Below are positions 27,726 to 37,397 of a stretch of DNA of 64,000 nucleotides, piece after piece (position 1 is the first letter of the stretch; the number at the start of each line of letters is the position of its first letter). The translations under genes and the position numbers were made by a program. The stretch is from positions 793,501 through 857,500 of the forward strand of contig NZ_JAEANY010000001.1 of NCBI RefSeq assembly GCF_016019885.1, given 5' to 3'. The DNA comes from Aurantiacibacter sediminis. Its GTDB lineage: Bacteria > Pseudomonadota > Alphaproteobacteria > Sphingomonadales > Sphingomonadaceae. The notes beneath the pieces are model-generated. The model did no database searches. It had not been told where the DNA came from and saw only the letters and a program-made list of their open reading frames with translations.

Positions 27726-29402
27726 ATGCAAGCCGAAGCCGCACTGAGCCGGACGATCCTGTGGGGATTGCTGGCATTCTTGGCACTGGCGGTGGGGTTA
27801 GCCGCCGCTGATGCCGGTTTTGCCGCCCATGCAGCTATCGTGGGGCTCGTTTGCCTCTCGCTGATGATCACGAGCGCGGCGAAGTTCGATCCGACAAGCC
27901 GCCTCAATACTTTCTTCAAAGTGCCGGAAAGCCCATCGCACTATGATGACGAGCCCATTCGCTGGGGCGTTATCGCGACGATGTTCTGGGGGCTTGCAGG
28001 GTTGGCGGCCGGCCTGTTCATCGCGCTTCAGCTCACCTGGCCGCAATTGAATGTAGAGCCCTATCTGAATTTTGGCCGCCTGCGCCCGCTGCATACAAGC
28101 GCGGTGATTTTTGCCTTCGGCGGCAATGCGTTGATCGCCACCAGCTATTACGTCGTGCAGCGCACCTGCCGCACACAGCTGGCTTTCCCCGGCCTCGCTC
28201 GCTTCGTGTTCTGGGGTTACCAACTGTTCATCGTGCTGGCGGCAACCGGCTATCTGCTCGGCGTTACCCAATCGAAGGAATATGCAGAGCCGGAATGGTA
28301 TGTCGACCTGTGGCTCACCATTGTCTGGGTCTGCTATCTGATCGTCTTCGTCGGCACGCTCGCAAGGCGCAGAGAGCCGCATATCTACGTCGCCAACTGG
28401 TTCTACCTCGCGTTCATCGTGACTGTCGCGATGCTGCACGTGGTCAACAACCTCTCGCTTCCGGTCAGCCTCCTCGGCGCGAAAAGCTACAGCCTCTATG
28501 CAGGGGTGCAGGATGCGCTGGTGCAATGGTGGTATGGCCACAATGCGGTGGGCTTCTTCCTCACCGCCGGCTTCCTTGCCATGATGTATTACTTCGTGCC
28601 GAAGCAGGCCGAGCGACCGATCTACAGCTATCGCCTGTCGATTATCCACTTCTGGTCGCTGATCTTCCTCTACATCTGGGCGGGTCCCCACCACCTGCAT
28701 TACACCGCGCTGCCCGATTGGGCGCAGACGCTGGGCATGGTCTTTTCGATCATGCTGTGGATGCCGAGCTGGGGCGGCATGATCAACGGCCTGATGACGC
28801 TGAACGGCGCGTGGGACAAAATCCGCACCGATCCGGTCATCCGCATGATGGTGATGGCGCTCGCTTTCTACGGCATGAGCACGTTTGAAGGCCCCATGCT
28901 CTCGATCCGCGCGGTGAACGGCCTTTCGCACTATACCGACTGGACCATCGGCCACGTGCATTCGGGCGCTTTGGGCTGGAACGGCCTCATCACCTTCGCC
29001 TGCGTCTATTTCCTGGTGCCGCGGCTGTGGAAGCGGGAGCGGATGTATTCGCTGCGCATGATCAATTGGCACTTCTGGCTCGCGACGCTTGGCATCGTTT
29101 TTTACGCCGCCAGCATGTGGGTCGCCGGGATTCAGCAGGGCCTGATGTGGCGCGAATATGGCGCTGACGGATATCTCGTCTGGTCCTTTGCCGACACCGT
29201 CGCCGCGATGTTCCCGATGTATGTGCTGCGCGCCTTTGGCGGCCTGCTCTATGTCAGCGGGGCAATCCTGATGAGCTATAACATCTGGATGACGCTGGCG
29301 GGCAAGCAGCGCGAAGAAAAGGCTATGATTGATGCGGCTTACGATCCTGAAAAGGACCGACCCATCACCGATCCCGAACCCACCGCCGTTCCGGCTGAAT
29401 AA
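27726..29402 (+). CDS. ccoN: cbb3-type cytochrome c oxidase subunit I (558 aa)
   Basis: Catalytic subunit of the high-affinity terminal oxidase, holding heme b, heme b3 and CuB. The protein has two extra N-terminal hydrophobic segments before the conserved core ([76 protein letters not shown]). The His residues in [16 protein letters not shown] and [10 protein letters not shown] are those that bind CuB and the hemes in the family. A good GGACGGAG ribosome site and an FNR-type box precede it. It heads ccoNOQP. Confidence 0.97.
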   Translation: MQAEAALSRTILWGLLAFLALAVGLAAADAGFAAHAAIVGLVCLSLMITSAAKFDPTSRLNTFFKVPESPSHYDDEPIRWGVIATMFWGLAGLAAGLFIALQLTWPQLNVEPYLNFGRLRPLHTSAVIFAFGGNALIATSYYVVQRTCRTQLAFPGLARFVFWGYQLFIVLAATGYLLGVTQSKEYAEPEWYVDLWLTIVWVCYLIVFVGTLARRREPHIYVANWFYLAFIVTVAMLHVVNNLSLPVSLLGAKSYSLYAGVQDALVQWWYGHNAVGFFLTAGFLAMMYYFVPKQAERPIYSYRLSIIHFWSLIFLYIWAGPHHLHYTALPDWAQTLGMVFSIMLWMPSWGGMINGLMTLNGAWDKIRTDPVIRMMVMALAFYGMSTFEGPMLSIRAVNGLSHYTDWTIGHVHSGALGWNGLITFACVYFLVPRLWKRERMYSLRMINWHFWLATLGIVFYAASMWVAGIQQGLMWREYGADGYLVWSFADTVAAMFPMYVLRAFGGLLYVSGAILMSYNIWMTLAGKQREEKAMIDAAYDPEKDRPITDPEPTAVPAE

Positions 29403-29414
29403 GGGCCCAATGCC

Positions 29415-30167
29415 ATGAGCATGACCGCACGTCACAAGACACTTGAACGTAACATCACGCTGTTGGCGATCTGCACTTTCATCGCAGTGTCGATCGGCGG
29501 GCTGGTGCAGATCACGCCGCTTTTCTACCTCGACAATACGATCGAGGAAGTGGACGGCATGCGGCCCTACACTCCGCTGGAACTGGCCGGTCGCGATATC
29601 TACATCCGCGAAGGCTGCTATGTCTGCCACAGCCAGATGATCCGCCCGTTCCGGGACGAGGTGGAACGCTACGGCCATTACAGCCTGGCTGCCGAGAGCA
29701 TGTATGACCGGCCTTTCCAATGGGGATCGAAGCGCACGGGGCCTGATCTAGCGCGTGTGGGCGGGCGCTATTCGGATGAATGGCATGTACAGCACCTGAT
29801 CGATCCGCAGTCGGTGGTGCCTGAAAGCATCATGCCGTCCTACAGCTTCCTTGCCGAGACCACTCTCGATGCGGGTGATCCGGCGGCAAACCTCGCCACC
29901 CTTCAAACATTGGGCGTGCCTTACAGCGATGAGGACATCACCCAGGCCATGGCCGACATGATCCTACAGGGCAGTGCATTCCCGGGTGCGGGGCAGGCAG
30001 AATTCAACGAGCGCTATCCCAATGCGCAGGCACGTGATTTCGACGGCGATCCGGACCGTCTGACAGAGATGGATGCGCTGATCGCTTACTTGCAGATGCT
30101 CGGCACGCTGGTCGATGTCGATAGCGCCGCCGCGCAGCAGGAATTGTCAGAGGAGCTTGGTCGATGA
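29415..30167 (+). CDS. ccoO: cbb3-type cytochrome c oxidase subunit II (250 aa)
   Basis: Membrane-anchored mono-heme cytochrome c of the cbb3 oxidase. One N-terminal membrane helix (~12-34) is followed by the single heme motif CYVCHSQ (C68, C71, H72) and the conserved [16 protein letters not shown] segment. The distal Met ligand is probably in VPESIMPSY. The gene starts 12 bp after ccoN and its stop overlaps the ccoQ start (ATGA). Confidence 0.97.
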   Translation: MSMTARHKTLERNITLLAICTFIAVSIGGLVQITPLFYLDNTIEEVDGMRPYTPLELAGRDIYIREGCYVCHSQMIRPFRDEVERYGHYSLAAESMYDRPFQWGSKRTGPDLARVGGRYSDEWHVQHLIDPQSVVPESIMPSYSFLAETTLDAGDPAANLATLQTLGVPYSDEDITQAMADMILQGSAFPGAGQAEFNERYPNAQARDFDGDPDRLTEMDALIAYLQMLGTLVDVDSAAAQQELSEELGR

Positions 30168-30331
30168 GCTTCTACGAAACCCTGCGGCATTTTGCCGATA
30201 GCTACGCCCTTATCGTCATGTTCGCCTTGTTTGGCCTGCTGTGCCTCTACCCGTTCCGGTCGGGTGCCGGCGAGCGCAACCATCACGCAGCGAATTCGAT
30301 CTTCAAAGGAGCCGATGATGGCGACCAATAA
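30164..30331 (+). CDS. ccoQ: cbb3-type oxidase subunit CcoQ (55 aa)
   Basis: Small single-helix subunit that stabilises the oxidase complex. The protein reads [18 protein letters not shown] and then [16 protein letters not shown], the usual CcoQ layout of one membrane helix followed by a charged tail. It overlaps ccoO by 4 bp and ccoP by 14 bp in another frame, so translation is coupled. Confidence 0.93.
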   Translation: MSFYETLRHFADSYALIVMFALFGLLCLYPFRSGAGERNHHAANSIFKGADDGDQ

Positions 30332-31262
30332 GCGTATCGACGAGCCTACCGGCACGGAAACCGTCGGCCATGAGTGGGACGGGATCGAAGAACTCAACAC
30401 TCCGCTGCCGCGCTGGTGGCTGTGGACCTTTTACCTGACGATCCTTTTCGCTGCGGTTTATGTCGTGCTGTATCCGGCATGGCCGCTTATCGACCGGGCG
30501 ACCACCGGCATTTTGGGCTGGTCCAGCCGCGGCGCTCTGCAGGAAGAGCTGATCAATGAAGATCAGGCTCGCCAGGCGTTTCGCGCCGAACTGGCCGAAG
30601 TGGAAGTCGCCGATCTGCGCGATGACGAGGAACTATTCCGCCGCGCGGTTGCAGGCGGGGAAGCTGCTTTCAAAGTGCATTGCAGCCAGTGCCACGGTTC
30701 GCAGGGCGCAGGGTCGCAGACGCTTGGCTACCCCAATCTCAACGATGATGCCTGGCTGTGGGGCGGCACGCTGGAAGAGATCCATTACACCATCGAATAC
30801 GGAATTCGCCAGCCGGAAGACAATGCGCGCCGCCAGAGTGCCATGCCGGCATTTGAAGGTATTCTCGACTCTGCTCAGGTGGCCGCTGTCACCCAGCATG
30901 TCCGCTCGCTTGGCGGAGAAGCCGAACCCAATGCCAATGGCGCTGCCCTGTATCAGCAGAACTGCGCTATATGCCACGGCGAGACTGGCGACGGCAATCG
31001 CCAGCTTGGCGCCCCGCGCCTGAACGATGCGGTGTGGCTGCGCGGCAGCAGCACCGCGGAAATCACACGGCAGATTCTGCAGCCGCGCATGGGTCAGATG
31101 CCTGCATGGGGCGAGCGGCTTGGCCCGGCAACGACCAAGATGCTGACCGCCTATGTCTACTCGCTGGGCGGCGGTGAGGAAGCTGCTCCTCAGCCGACTG
31201 ATCGCGTGCCGGGTGAGACTGCAGAAGTTCGGCCCGCCGGAAGCGAGAACAGTGACGGATAG
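30318..31262 (+). CDS. ccoP: cbb3-type cytochrome c oxidase subunit III (314 aa)
   Basis: Di-heme cytochrome c that feeds electrons to CcoNO. The start lies in ATGATGGCG (30315 or 30318) behind AAAGGAG. The order is a cytoplasmic start with HEWDGIEELNTPLPRWW (family signature), a membrane helix (~36-54), and two cytochrome c domains with CSQCH (C122-H126) and CAICH (C216-H220). Axial Met candidates are in SAMPAFEG and GQMPAWG. The 3' end overlaps the GTG start of ccoG by 11 bp. Confidence 0.97.
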   Translation: MATNKRIDEPTGTETVGHEWDGIEELNTPLPRWWLWTFYLTILFAAVYVVLYPAWPLIDRATTGILGWSSRGALQEELINEDQARQAFRAELAEVEVADLRDDEELFRRAVAGGEAAFKVHCSQCHGSQGAGSQTLGYPNLNDDAWLWGGTLEEIHYTIEYGIRQPEDNARRQSAMPAFEGILDSAQVAAVTQHVRSLGGEAEPNANGAALYQQNCAICHGETGDGNRQLGAPRLNDAVWLRGSSTAEITRQILQPRMGQMPAWGERLGPATTKMLTAYVYSLGGGEEAAPQPTDRVPGETAEVRPAGSENSDG

Positions 31263-32796
31263 CACCGAACCGCGCCCCGCCGGAAAAGACGATACTGCAC
31301 TGTCGAGCGCGGACGCGCGTCCCGAGGCAACGACGATGCGGCACACCGCCAGCGAGCCTGATTTCCAGCGCGAGCCGGAAAGCTATTACGAGGCGCGCAA
31401 GGCAGTTCATAACAAGCGTATCGATGGCAATTTCCGGCGCTTCAAATGGGCGGTGATGATCGTCACCTTGGCGATCTATTATATCACCCCATGGATACGC
31501 TGGGACCGCGGCGAATATGCGCCCGATCAGGCGGTGCTGGTCGATCTGGCAGGCCGCCGCTTCTACATGTTCGACATCGAGATCTGGCCGCACGAATTCT
31601 ATTTCGTGGCGGGCTTGCTGATCATGGCGGGCATCGGCCTGTTCGTGGTTACCAGCGCCGTCGGGCGCGCGTGGTGCGGCTACGCCTGCCCGCAGACGGT
31701 CTGGACTGACCTGTTCCAGCATATCGACCGTTTCGTCGATGGGGACCGCAATGCGCGCATGCGGCTGGACCGGGCACCGTGGACATTGGGCAAGGTGGCA
31801 CGCCGGGGCTTCAAGTGGGCGATCTATCTTTTGATTGGCCTCGTCACAGGCGGCGCGTGGATCCTCTATTTTGCTGACGCTCCGACGCTGTTTGCCGATT
31901 TCTTCAGCGGGGAAGCTGCCCCCGTCGCCTACATCACCGTGGCGATCCTCACTCTGACCACTGTCACCCTCGGCGGGTTTATGCGTGAGCAGGTCTGCAT
32001 TTACATGTGCCCATGGCCGCGAATCCAGACTGCGATGATGGATGAGCACTCGCTGATGGTCACCTACAAGGACTGGCGCGGGGAAAAGCGCGGCAGCCTG
32101 AAAAAGGCTCGGAAACAACCGGAGAAATACGGCGACTGTATCGATTGCACCGAATGCGTGCAGGTATGCCCTACCGGCATCGATATTCGCGAAGGGCCGC
32201 AAATCGGATGCATCACTTGTGCGCTATGCATTGATGCCTGCGACCGGGTGATGGCCGACATCGGACGCCCGCGCGGTCTGATCGATTACGCCACGCTGGA
32301 CGATTGCGAGCGCGAGGCGAAAGGCGAACCGGCGCGTTCGCCCTGGAAAGCCGTATTCCGCCCGCGCACCATGATCTATTTCGGCATCTGGGCAGCAATC
32401 GGCCTTGCGCTGCTCTTCGCACTCGGCACGCGCACCCGCACCGACCTCTCCGTCGCGGCGGATCGCAATCCGCCCTTCATGCTGATGAGCGACGGTGCGG
32501 TGCGCAATTCCTTCACGCTGAAGCTGCGCAATATGGAAAGCCGCCCCCGCGAAATGGAAATCGCGATCGAAGGCCTGCCCGGCGCAGTGCTGTGGACCGA
32601 CATGATCGACCGTTCGCAAGCCGCCGCCAGCCAACGCGTCACCGTGAATGCAGACCAAGTGCGCGAAGTGCGCGCCTATGTCGCCGCGCCGCGCGGTACT
32701 CAGCAGCAAGAGTTCGCATTCAGCCTGACCGCTCTGGACGAGAAGGCCGAGAGCGATCTCGTCGAAACCCGTTTTGACACCCCGGAGGGCCCCTGA
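31252..32796 (+). CDS. ccoG: cbb3 oxidase assembly ferredoxin-like protein CcoG/FixG (514 aa)
   Basis: Membrane iron-sulphur protein, a cupric reductase needed to supply Cu(I) for CuB of cbb3 oxidase. The GTG at 31252 is the best start, overlapping ccoP; the upstream ATG would extend into ccoP. Membrane segments are followed by two 4Fe-4S motifs (CIDCTECVQVCPTGID and CITCALCIDACDRV), an AWCGYACPQTVW motif, and a C-terminal Ig-like domain after a further helix. It is the first gene of ccoGHIS, transcribed with ccoNOQP. Confidence 0.96.
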   Translation: MTDSTEPRPAGKDDTALSSADARPEATTMRHTASEPDFQREPESYYEARKAVHNKRIDGNFRRFKWAVMIVTLAIYYITPWIRWDRGEYAPDQAVLVDLAGRRFYMFDIEIWPHEFYFVAGLLIMAGIGLFVVTSAVGRAWCGYACPQTVWTDLFQHIDRFVDGDRNARMRLDRAPWTLGKVARRGFKWAIYLLIGLVTGGAWILYFADAPTLFADFFSGEAAPVAYITVAILTLTTVTLGGFMREQVCIYMCPWPRIQTAMMDEHSLMVTYKDWRGEKRGSLKKARKQPEKYGDCIDCTECVQVCPTGIDIREGPQIGCITCALCIDACDRVMADIGRPRGLIDYATLDDCEREAKGEPARSPWKAVFRPRTMIYFGIWAAIGLALLFALGTRTRTDLSVAADRNPPFMLMSDGAVRNSFTLKLRNMESRPREMEIAIEGLPGAVLWTDMIDRSQAAASQRVTVNADQVREVRAYVAAPRGTQQQEFAFSLTALDEKAESDLVETRFDTPEGP

Positions 32797-33236
32797 TGGC
32801 GCAGCAATTTACCGGCAAGAAAATGACGGCAGTGATGGTCGGCGGCTTCGCTGTTGTTATCGCCGTCAATCTCACCATGGCGACCTTCGCCACTCGCGGT
32901 TTCAGCGGGACTGTGGTCGACAATTCCTATGTCGCCAGTCAGAATTTCAACAGCTGGCTCGATGCCGCAGACGCGCAGGAGGCGCTGGGCTGGGACGCAC
33001 AGTCAAGCCGGAGTGATGGCAACCTGCTTGTGCAAACAAGCGGCCTTCCAGAAGGCGCTATCGTGACCGCCCAGGCGCGCCGTCCGCTCGGCGATCCGGA
33101 AGCTCAAAGCTTCAGCTTCGACGCAGGGCCTGATGGCGCTTTTGTTTCGACAGAGACCCTCCCCGAAGGCCGGTGGATCGTTCGCCTCACCATCACCGCA
33201 GGTGCGGAGAGCTGGGTCGCGGAGCAGCGCATCTAA
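32796..33236 (+). CDS. ccoH: FixH/CcoH family oxidase assembly protein (146 aa)
   Basis: Small membrane protein associated with cbb3 oxidase assembly. One N-terminal helix (~10-32, MVGGFAVVIAVNLTMATFA) is followed by the conserved VVDNSYVASQNFNSWL segment and a periplasmic beta domain. The start ATG overlaps the ccoG stop by 1 bp, and the stop overlaps the ccoI start by 1 bp. Confidence 0.93.
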   Translation: MAQQFTGKKMTAVMVGGFAVVIAVNLTMATFATRGFSGTVVDNSYVASQNFNSWLDAADAQEALGWDAQSSRSDGNLLVQTSGLPEGAIVTAQARRPLGDPEAQSFSFDAGPDGAFVSTETLPEGRWIVRLTITAGAESWVAEQRI

Positions 33237-35359
33237 TGACAGTCGCCGCGCGCCTTGATCCGGCTAGTTCAGAAGCGCTGGTCGATACCCGCTTCACCGT
33301 GCCCGGCATTCGCTGTGCAGGCTGTATCGCCAAGATTGAGCGGGAGCTGCCGAAGCTGAAAGGCATCGCAAATGCGCGCGTAAATTTCTCCGCAAAGCGT
33401 GTCGCCATTCGCCATGCGGAGAACATGCCGCACGATGCGCTGACCCATGCTCTGCAAGAGCTCGGCTTCGAAGCGCAGGAATTCGACGACAATCCGCTGG
33501 GCAGTGAGGATGCGGAGGCCAAACGGCTCCAGCGCGCGCTCGCAGTGGCGGGCTTTGGCATGATGAACGTCATGCTGCTGTCGGTCAGCGTTTGGTCGGG
33601 CGCAGGCGGCGTGACGCGCGACCTGTTTCACTGGCTGTCCGGCGTGATTGCCCTGCCTGTAATCGCTTACGCCGGACAGCCCTTTTTCCGCTCTGCCTGG
33701 ATGGCGCTGAAATACCGCCGCACCAATATGGATGTTCCGATATCGATCGGGGTCCTGCTTGCCACGGCCTTGAGCATTTACGAAACCATGGCTGGCGGCG
33801 GCCACGCGTATTTCGAGAGCGCAGTTATGCTGCTCTTCTTCCTGCTCGCCGGCCGCGCACTCGACGCGGCGATGCGGACACGAACCCGCGCCGGGATTGG
33901 TGCGCTTCTTTCTCGTATGGGCCGCAGCGCAATGGTGATCGCCGATGACGGCAGCTTCAGGTCGGTGCCTTCGCAAGACCTGCAACCGGGCATGACGATG
34001 GCCGTCGCCGCAGGCGAATCGCTCGCTGCCGATGGAGTGGTTGCCCAGGGTGAGAGCGCAATCGATAACGCCATGCTGACCGGCGAAAGCATGCCCGAAC
34101 AGGTGAGCGTGGACAGTATTGTTTATGCCGGCGCAGTGAATTTGTCGGCACCGCTCAGGGTGCGGGTGACCGCCGCTGCATCCAACACGCTTTTGGCCGA
34201 AATCGCGCAGCTGATGGATGAGGCTGGCCAATCGCGCAGCCGATATGTTCGCATCGCCGATCGTGCGTCCCGCCTTTACGCACCAGTCGTGCACTCGCTC
34301 GCCTTGCTCGCATTCTTGGGGTGGATGACGGCAGGCGCAGGCTGGCATCAATCGCTCGTGATCGCCATCGCGGTTCTCATCATCACCTGCCCCTGCGCCA
34401 TGGGATTAGCCGTGCCAGCCGCGCAGATCGTGACATCCGGCGCCCTCCTGAAACGCGGGCTGCTGGTGAAAGATGGCAGCGCGCTGGAGCGTCTGGCAGA
34501 AGTGGACATCGCCCTGTTCGACAAGACCGGCACGCTTACTCTCGGTACGCCGCGCGCTGATATTACCGCGCTCGATGCCGAGGCGCGTAGCGTCGCGCTC
34601 GCGCTTGCGCAGGCAAGCAATCATCCGCTCAGCAAGGCGCTTGCATCCAGCCTGCGGGATGCGGATGTTGAAGCAGCCAATGTGATAAGTATCAGCGAGC
34701 GAGGCGGCGATGGTGTGTTCGGCACATGGCGCGCCATCGAAGTGGCTCTGGAACGGCCCGATTGCATGCAAGCGGGATTATCCAGCCAGTTGCGGATCGG
34801 CGTGGACACGTCTGTGATCGGGTTTCACGATCCCTTGCGCTCGGACGCTGAGGAAGCGATCACTGCACTTTCTGACATGGGGATCGAAAGCCGCATCCTG
34901 TCAGGTGACCGGAGCGCGTCTGTCAGCACGATTGCCCGCGAGCTCGGCCTCCATGCGAGAGCCGGTGCCAGCCCGCAGGACAAGCTCGCCATGCTCGATC
35001 ATTTGCGCAGGCAAGGGCGCTTGCCATTGATGGTCGGGGACGGGATCAACGATGGTCCCGCCCTTGCCGCTGCACACGCCTCAATCGCTCCCGGCAGTGC
35101 CAGCGATGTCAGCCAGCAGGCCGCCGACGCCGTCTTTACCGGACGCGCGCTGATGCCTGTCGCTGCTGCAATCCGCGCCTCCCGTGCTTGCATGCGCGTT
35201 GTCCGACAGAACTTCGGTTTTGCTTTCATTTACAATGTCTTCGCGGTGCCTTTGGCTCTATTCGGCATGGTGACACCCCTGATCGCGGCAATAGCCATGT
35301 CGGGAAGTTCGATAGTCGTCGTGGCGAACTCCTTGCGCTTGGCGAGGCTAGCGCGATGA
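33236..35359 (+). CDS. ccoI: Copper P1B-type ATPase CcoI/FixI (707 aa)
   Basis: Copper exporter that delivers copper to cbb3 oxidase maturation. I use the ATG at 33236, overlapping ccoH. An N-terminal HMA domain binds copper through GIRCAGC (C27, C30). Membrane helices, the actuator TGES (MLTGESMPEQ), the metal-channel CPC (ITCPCAMGLAVP), the phosphorylation site DKTGTLT and the VGDGINDGPAL hinge follow in order, so the enzyme looks complete. The stop overlaps the ccoS start by 4 bp. Confidence 0.96.
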   Translation: MTVAARLDPASSEALVDTRFTVPGIRCAGCIAKIERELPKLKGIANARVNFSAKRVAIRHAENMPHDALTHALQELGFEAQEFDDNPLGSEDAEAKRLQRALAVAGFGMMNVMLLSVSVWSGAGGVTRDLFHWLSGVIALPVIAYAGQPFFRSAWMALKYRRTNMDVPISIGVLLATALSIYETMAGGGHAYFESAVMLLFFLLAGRALDAAMRTRTRAGIGALLSRMGRSAMVIADDGSFRSVPSQDLQPGMTMAVAAGESLAADGVVAQGESAIDNAMLTGESMPEQVSVDSIVYAGAVNLSAPLRVRVTAAASNTLLAEIAQLMDEAGQSRSRYVRIADRASRLYAPVVHSLALLAFLGWMTAGAGWHQSLVIAIAVLIITCPCAMGLAVPAAQIVTSGALLKRGLLVKDGSALERLAEVDIALFDKTGTLTLGTPRADITALDAEARSVALALAQASNHPLSKALASSLRDADVEAANVISISERGGDGVFGTWRAIEVALERPDCMQAGLSSQLRIGVDTSVIGFHDPLRSDAEEAITALSDMGIESRILSGDRSASVSTIARELGLHARAGASPQDKLAMLDHLRRQGRLPLMVGDGINDGPALAAAHASIAPGSASDVSQQAADAVFTGRALMPVAAAIRASRACMRVVRQNFGFAFIYNVFAVPLALFGMVTPLIAAIAMSGSSIVVVANSLRLARLAR

Positions 35360-35508
35360 GCGGCCTGCTGATCCTCATTCCGGTCGCGCTCGGGCTCGGC
35401 CTGCTCGGCCTCATCACATTCTTCTGGGCGATGCAGCAAGGGCAGTTCGAAGATCTCGACGGCGCTGCCCAGCGTGTGCTGATAGACGATGAGGAGCCCG
35501 AAGAATGA
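35356..35508 (+). CDS. ccoS: cbb3-type oxidase assembly protein CcoS (50 aa)
   Basis: Small single-helix protein needed for cofactor insertion into cbb3 oxidase. The sequence MSGLLILIPVALGLGLLGL, then FFWAMQQGQFEDLDGAAQRVL, is the standard CcoS pattern (FxW...GQFDDLEGPA in other species). It overlaps ccoI by 4 bp and the next gene by 4 bp. Confidence 0.95.
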   Translation: MSGLLILIPVALGLGLLGLITFFWAMQQGQFEDLDGAAQRVLIDDEEPEE

Positions 35509-35729
35509 ACGGCGCGGCGATCGCCCTCGTTGCGATTGCGCCCATCGCGCTTGGGCCTCTGCCCGAAGCGCCACCCGTGCTGGTGACCACCCTGTGCGCC
35601 AATGGCGGAACGGCTGTGATCGAGATCCCGCTAACCCCGCGCGAGCCTTCACTTCCGGATTCCTGCGAGGCGCAGGCTTGCCATGCTGCGGGCCGCGAAA
35701 AGAGTTTGATCCAGCGCAAAGACGGCTGA
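35505..35729 (+). CDS. Small exported protein of unknown function in the cco operon (74 aa)
   Basis: Not recognised. The ATG overlaps the ccoS stop by 4 bp (ATGA), strong evidence for co-translation with the cbb3 genes. The N-terminus (MNGAAIALVAIAPIALGPLP) looks like a short signal peptide or anchor. The rest contains three cysteines and one histidine (LCANGG, SCEAQACHAAG), which could bind copper or heme or form a disulphide. This composition and the position among oxidase maturation genes suggest a cofactor-handling role, which is inference only. Confidence 0.7.
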   Translation: MNGAAIALVAIAPIALGPLPEAPPVLVTTLCANGGTAVIEIPLTPREPSLPDSCEAQACHAAGREKSLIQRKDG

Positions 35730-35753
35730 TCGCAGAAACCGGATAGGGATCGC

Positions 35754-37067
35754 ATGTGGCCTTATCATCCAGACCTGCTCGCAACGCCTGTTCCGCGTTA
35801 TACCAGCTATCCCACCGCCGCTGAATTCGGCGAAATGCACGCTGCGGATTACCGCGCTGCGCTGGAAGATGCGAGCGGGCCGGTCTCGCTCTATCTGCAC
35901 ATCCCGTTCTGCGAGAAGATCTGTTTCTATTGCGGATGCAATACCGGCAAATCCAATCGTCAGCAGCGGCTGCAATCTTATCTGGAGGCACTGCATAGCG
36001 AGATCGAATTGGTCGCCTCGCTGCTTCCGAAAACGGCATTCGTCACGCGCATCAGCTTCGGAGGCGGCAGTCCCAATGCCATTTCACCGATCGAGATGCT
36101 GCGATTGGTCGACGCTCTGACGGTCAATTTCCAGCTCGATAACCCGGTGTTTTCGACGGAGCTCGATCCGCGCACGATGAGCGCCGACTGGGCCGAGGCA
36201 ATCCGCGCCATTGGGTTCGAACGGGCAAGCCTCGGCGTCCAGACTTTCGCTCCGCAATGTCAGATAGCGATAGGGCGCGAGCAGAGCGAAGATCTGATCG
36301 TTCGGACAGTAGACTGGCTGCGCGATGCAGGCGTCACTTCGCTCAATTTTGATTTGATGTACGGCCTGCCAGGCCAGACGCGCGATGATTTGCTGGACAG
36401 CCTGCAGCGCACTCGCGTGCTCGGTGCCGATCGTATTGCGCTTTTTGGTTATGCCCATGTCCCGCATGTCGTTCCGCGCCAGAGGGCTATCGATGCATCT
36501 GCACTGCCCGATCCGGCGACGCGCTTCGCGATGGCCGATCTGGGATTCACCTATCTTGTCGGGCGTAGCTACGTTCCGGTCGGTTTCGATCATTTCGCCA
36601 AGGCGGGCTCCGACCCGGTTGCGCGCGCCGCTTTCGATGGGCGCGTCAAACGCAATTTTCAGGGATTTACCGATGACCCATCCGAGACCTTGATTGGTCT
36701 CGGGGCTTCCGCAATTTCATCATTCCCCAATTTGCTGGTGCAGAATGAGAAAAATACGGGTCGATATCGCATGTTGGCTTCTCAAGGCCAGCTGACGGTG
36801 TCGCGGGGCATCGGGAAGTCGCCTGCCGATCAGACCACTGCGGCACTCATCGAGTCGCTGTTGTGCCACGGGCGCGCGATTCTTCCGGTGGAGCAAATGG
36901 CAGAGCTCCGAACCGCCCTGTGCCCGTTCACGGTGCGAGGGTTGGCTTCGCTCGACGGGAATGTCCTGACTATTACACCTGATGGCCTGCCCTATTCCCG
37001 CACCATAGCAGCATTGCTCGATCCCTATCGCACGCAATCGAGACGGCCATTTAGCGCGGCGGTGTAG
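35754..37067 (+). CDS. hemN: Oxygen-independent coproporphyrinogen III oxidase (437 aa)
   Basis: Radical-SAM enzyme that converts coproporphyrinogen III to protoporphyrinogen IX without oxygen in heme synthesis. The 4Fe-4S/SAM motif is CEKICFYC (C53, C57, C60) with an extra Cys at 62, in the HIPFCEKICFYCGCN context of true HemN. TSYPTA near the N-terminus, the GGGSPNAI motif and ELDPRTM also fit. It lies 24 bp after the small unknown gene, so it is probably the last gene of the cco operon. This links heme supply to low-oxygen respiration. Confidence 0.95.
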   Translation: MWPYHPDLLATPVPRYTSYPTAAEFGEMHAADYRAALEDASGPVSLYLHIPFCEKICFYCGCNTGKSNRQQRLQSYLEALHSEIELVASLLPKTAFVTRISFGGGSPNAISPIEMLRLVDALTVNFQLDNPVFSTELDPRTMSADWAEAIRAIGFERASLGVQTFAPQCQIAIGREQSEDLIVRTVDWLRDAGVTSLNFDLMYGLPGQTRDDLLDSLQRTRVLGADRIALFGYAHVPHVVPRQRAIDASALPDPATRFAMADLGFTYLVGRSYVPVGFDHFAKAGSDPVARAAFDGRVKRNFQGFTDDPSETLIGLGASAISSFPNLLVQNEKNTGRYRMLASQGQLTVSRGIGKSPADQTTAALIESLLCHGRAILPVEQMAELRTALCPFTVRGLASLDGNVLTITPDGLPYSRTIAALLDPYRTQSRRPFSAAV

Positions 37068-37175
37068 CAGATCCGGAGGGTTGGGCGATTTCGTGTGTAG
37101 AGGCGAGTCTAAGCGAACTGCAAAAATAGTAGTTGCGACCGATCTGCGCTCTTCACACGGATCATGCAGCAAGTT

Positions 37176-37192
37176 GCGGAGACGGAGGGATT
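37176..37192. repeat. 17-bp partial copy of the tRNA-Ser 3' end
   Basis: GCGGAGACGGAGGGATT is identical to 37308-37324, the 3' end of the adjacent tRNA-Ser gene (minus strand), in direct orientation 132 bp away. A fragment of tRNA 3' end next to an intact tRNA is the classic trace of integrase-mediated insertion and loss. The non-coding stretch between hemN (37067) and the tRNA otherwise holds only G+C-rich sequence with no gene I can support. Confidence 0.6.
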
Positions 37193-37305
37193 GTCCTCCG
37201 CTGCGCTCCGGACATCTCCGCCGCGTTGCGGCTCCGATTCCGAAACGAGGCTCCTTCAGCCTATCCCTATCCGCCACCAGCCTCCACGCTTCGCGCGGAG
37301 GCCAC

Positions 37306-37397
37306 TGGCGGAGACGGAGGGATTCGAACCCTCGATACCCCGATAGAGGTATGGTTCCTTAGCAGGGAACTGGTTTCAGCCACTCACCCACGTCTCC
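37306..37397 (-). tRNA. tRNA-Ser (anticodon GCU)
   Basis: Read on the minus strand: acceptor GGAGACG (37397-37391) pairs with CGTCTCC before G and an encoded CCA. The D-arm is GTGGGTGAGTGGCTGAAACC. The anticodon loop CTGCTAA gives anticodon GCU for AGC/AGU. A long variable arm and the T-loop GGTTCGAATCC follow. The length of 92 nt and the long variable arm are typical of class II tRNA-Ser. Confidence 0.96.

Noticed and set aside
27798..29720. 640-residue open frame on the minus strand
   Set aside because: Antisense to ccoN and ccoO; His/Arg/Asp-rich shadow translation with no domain.
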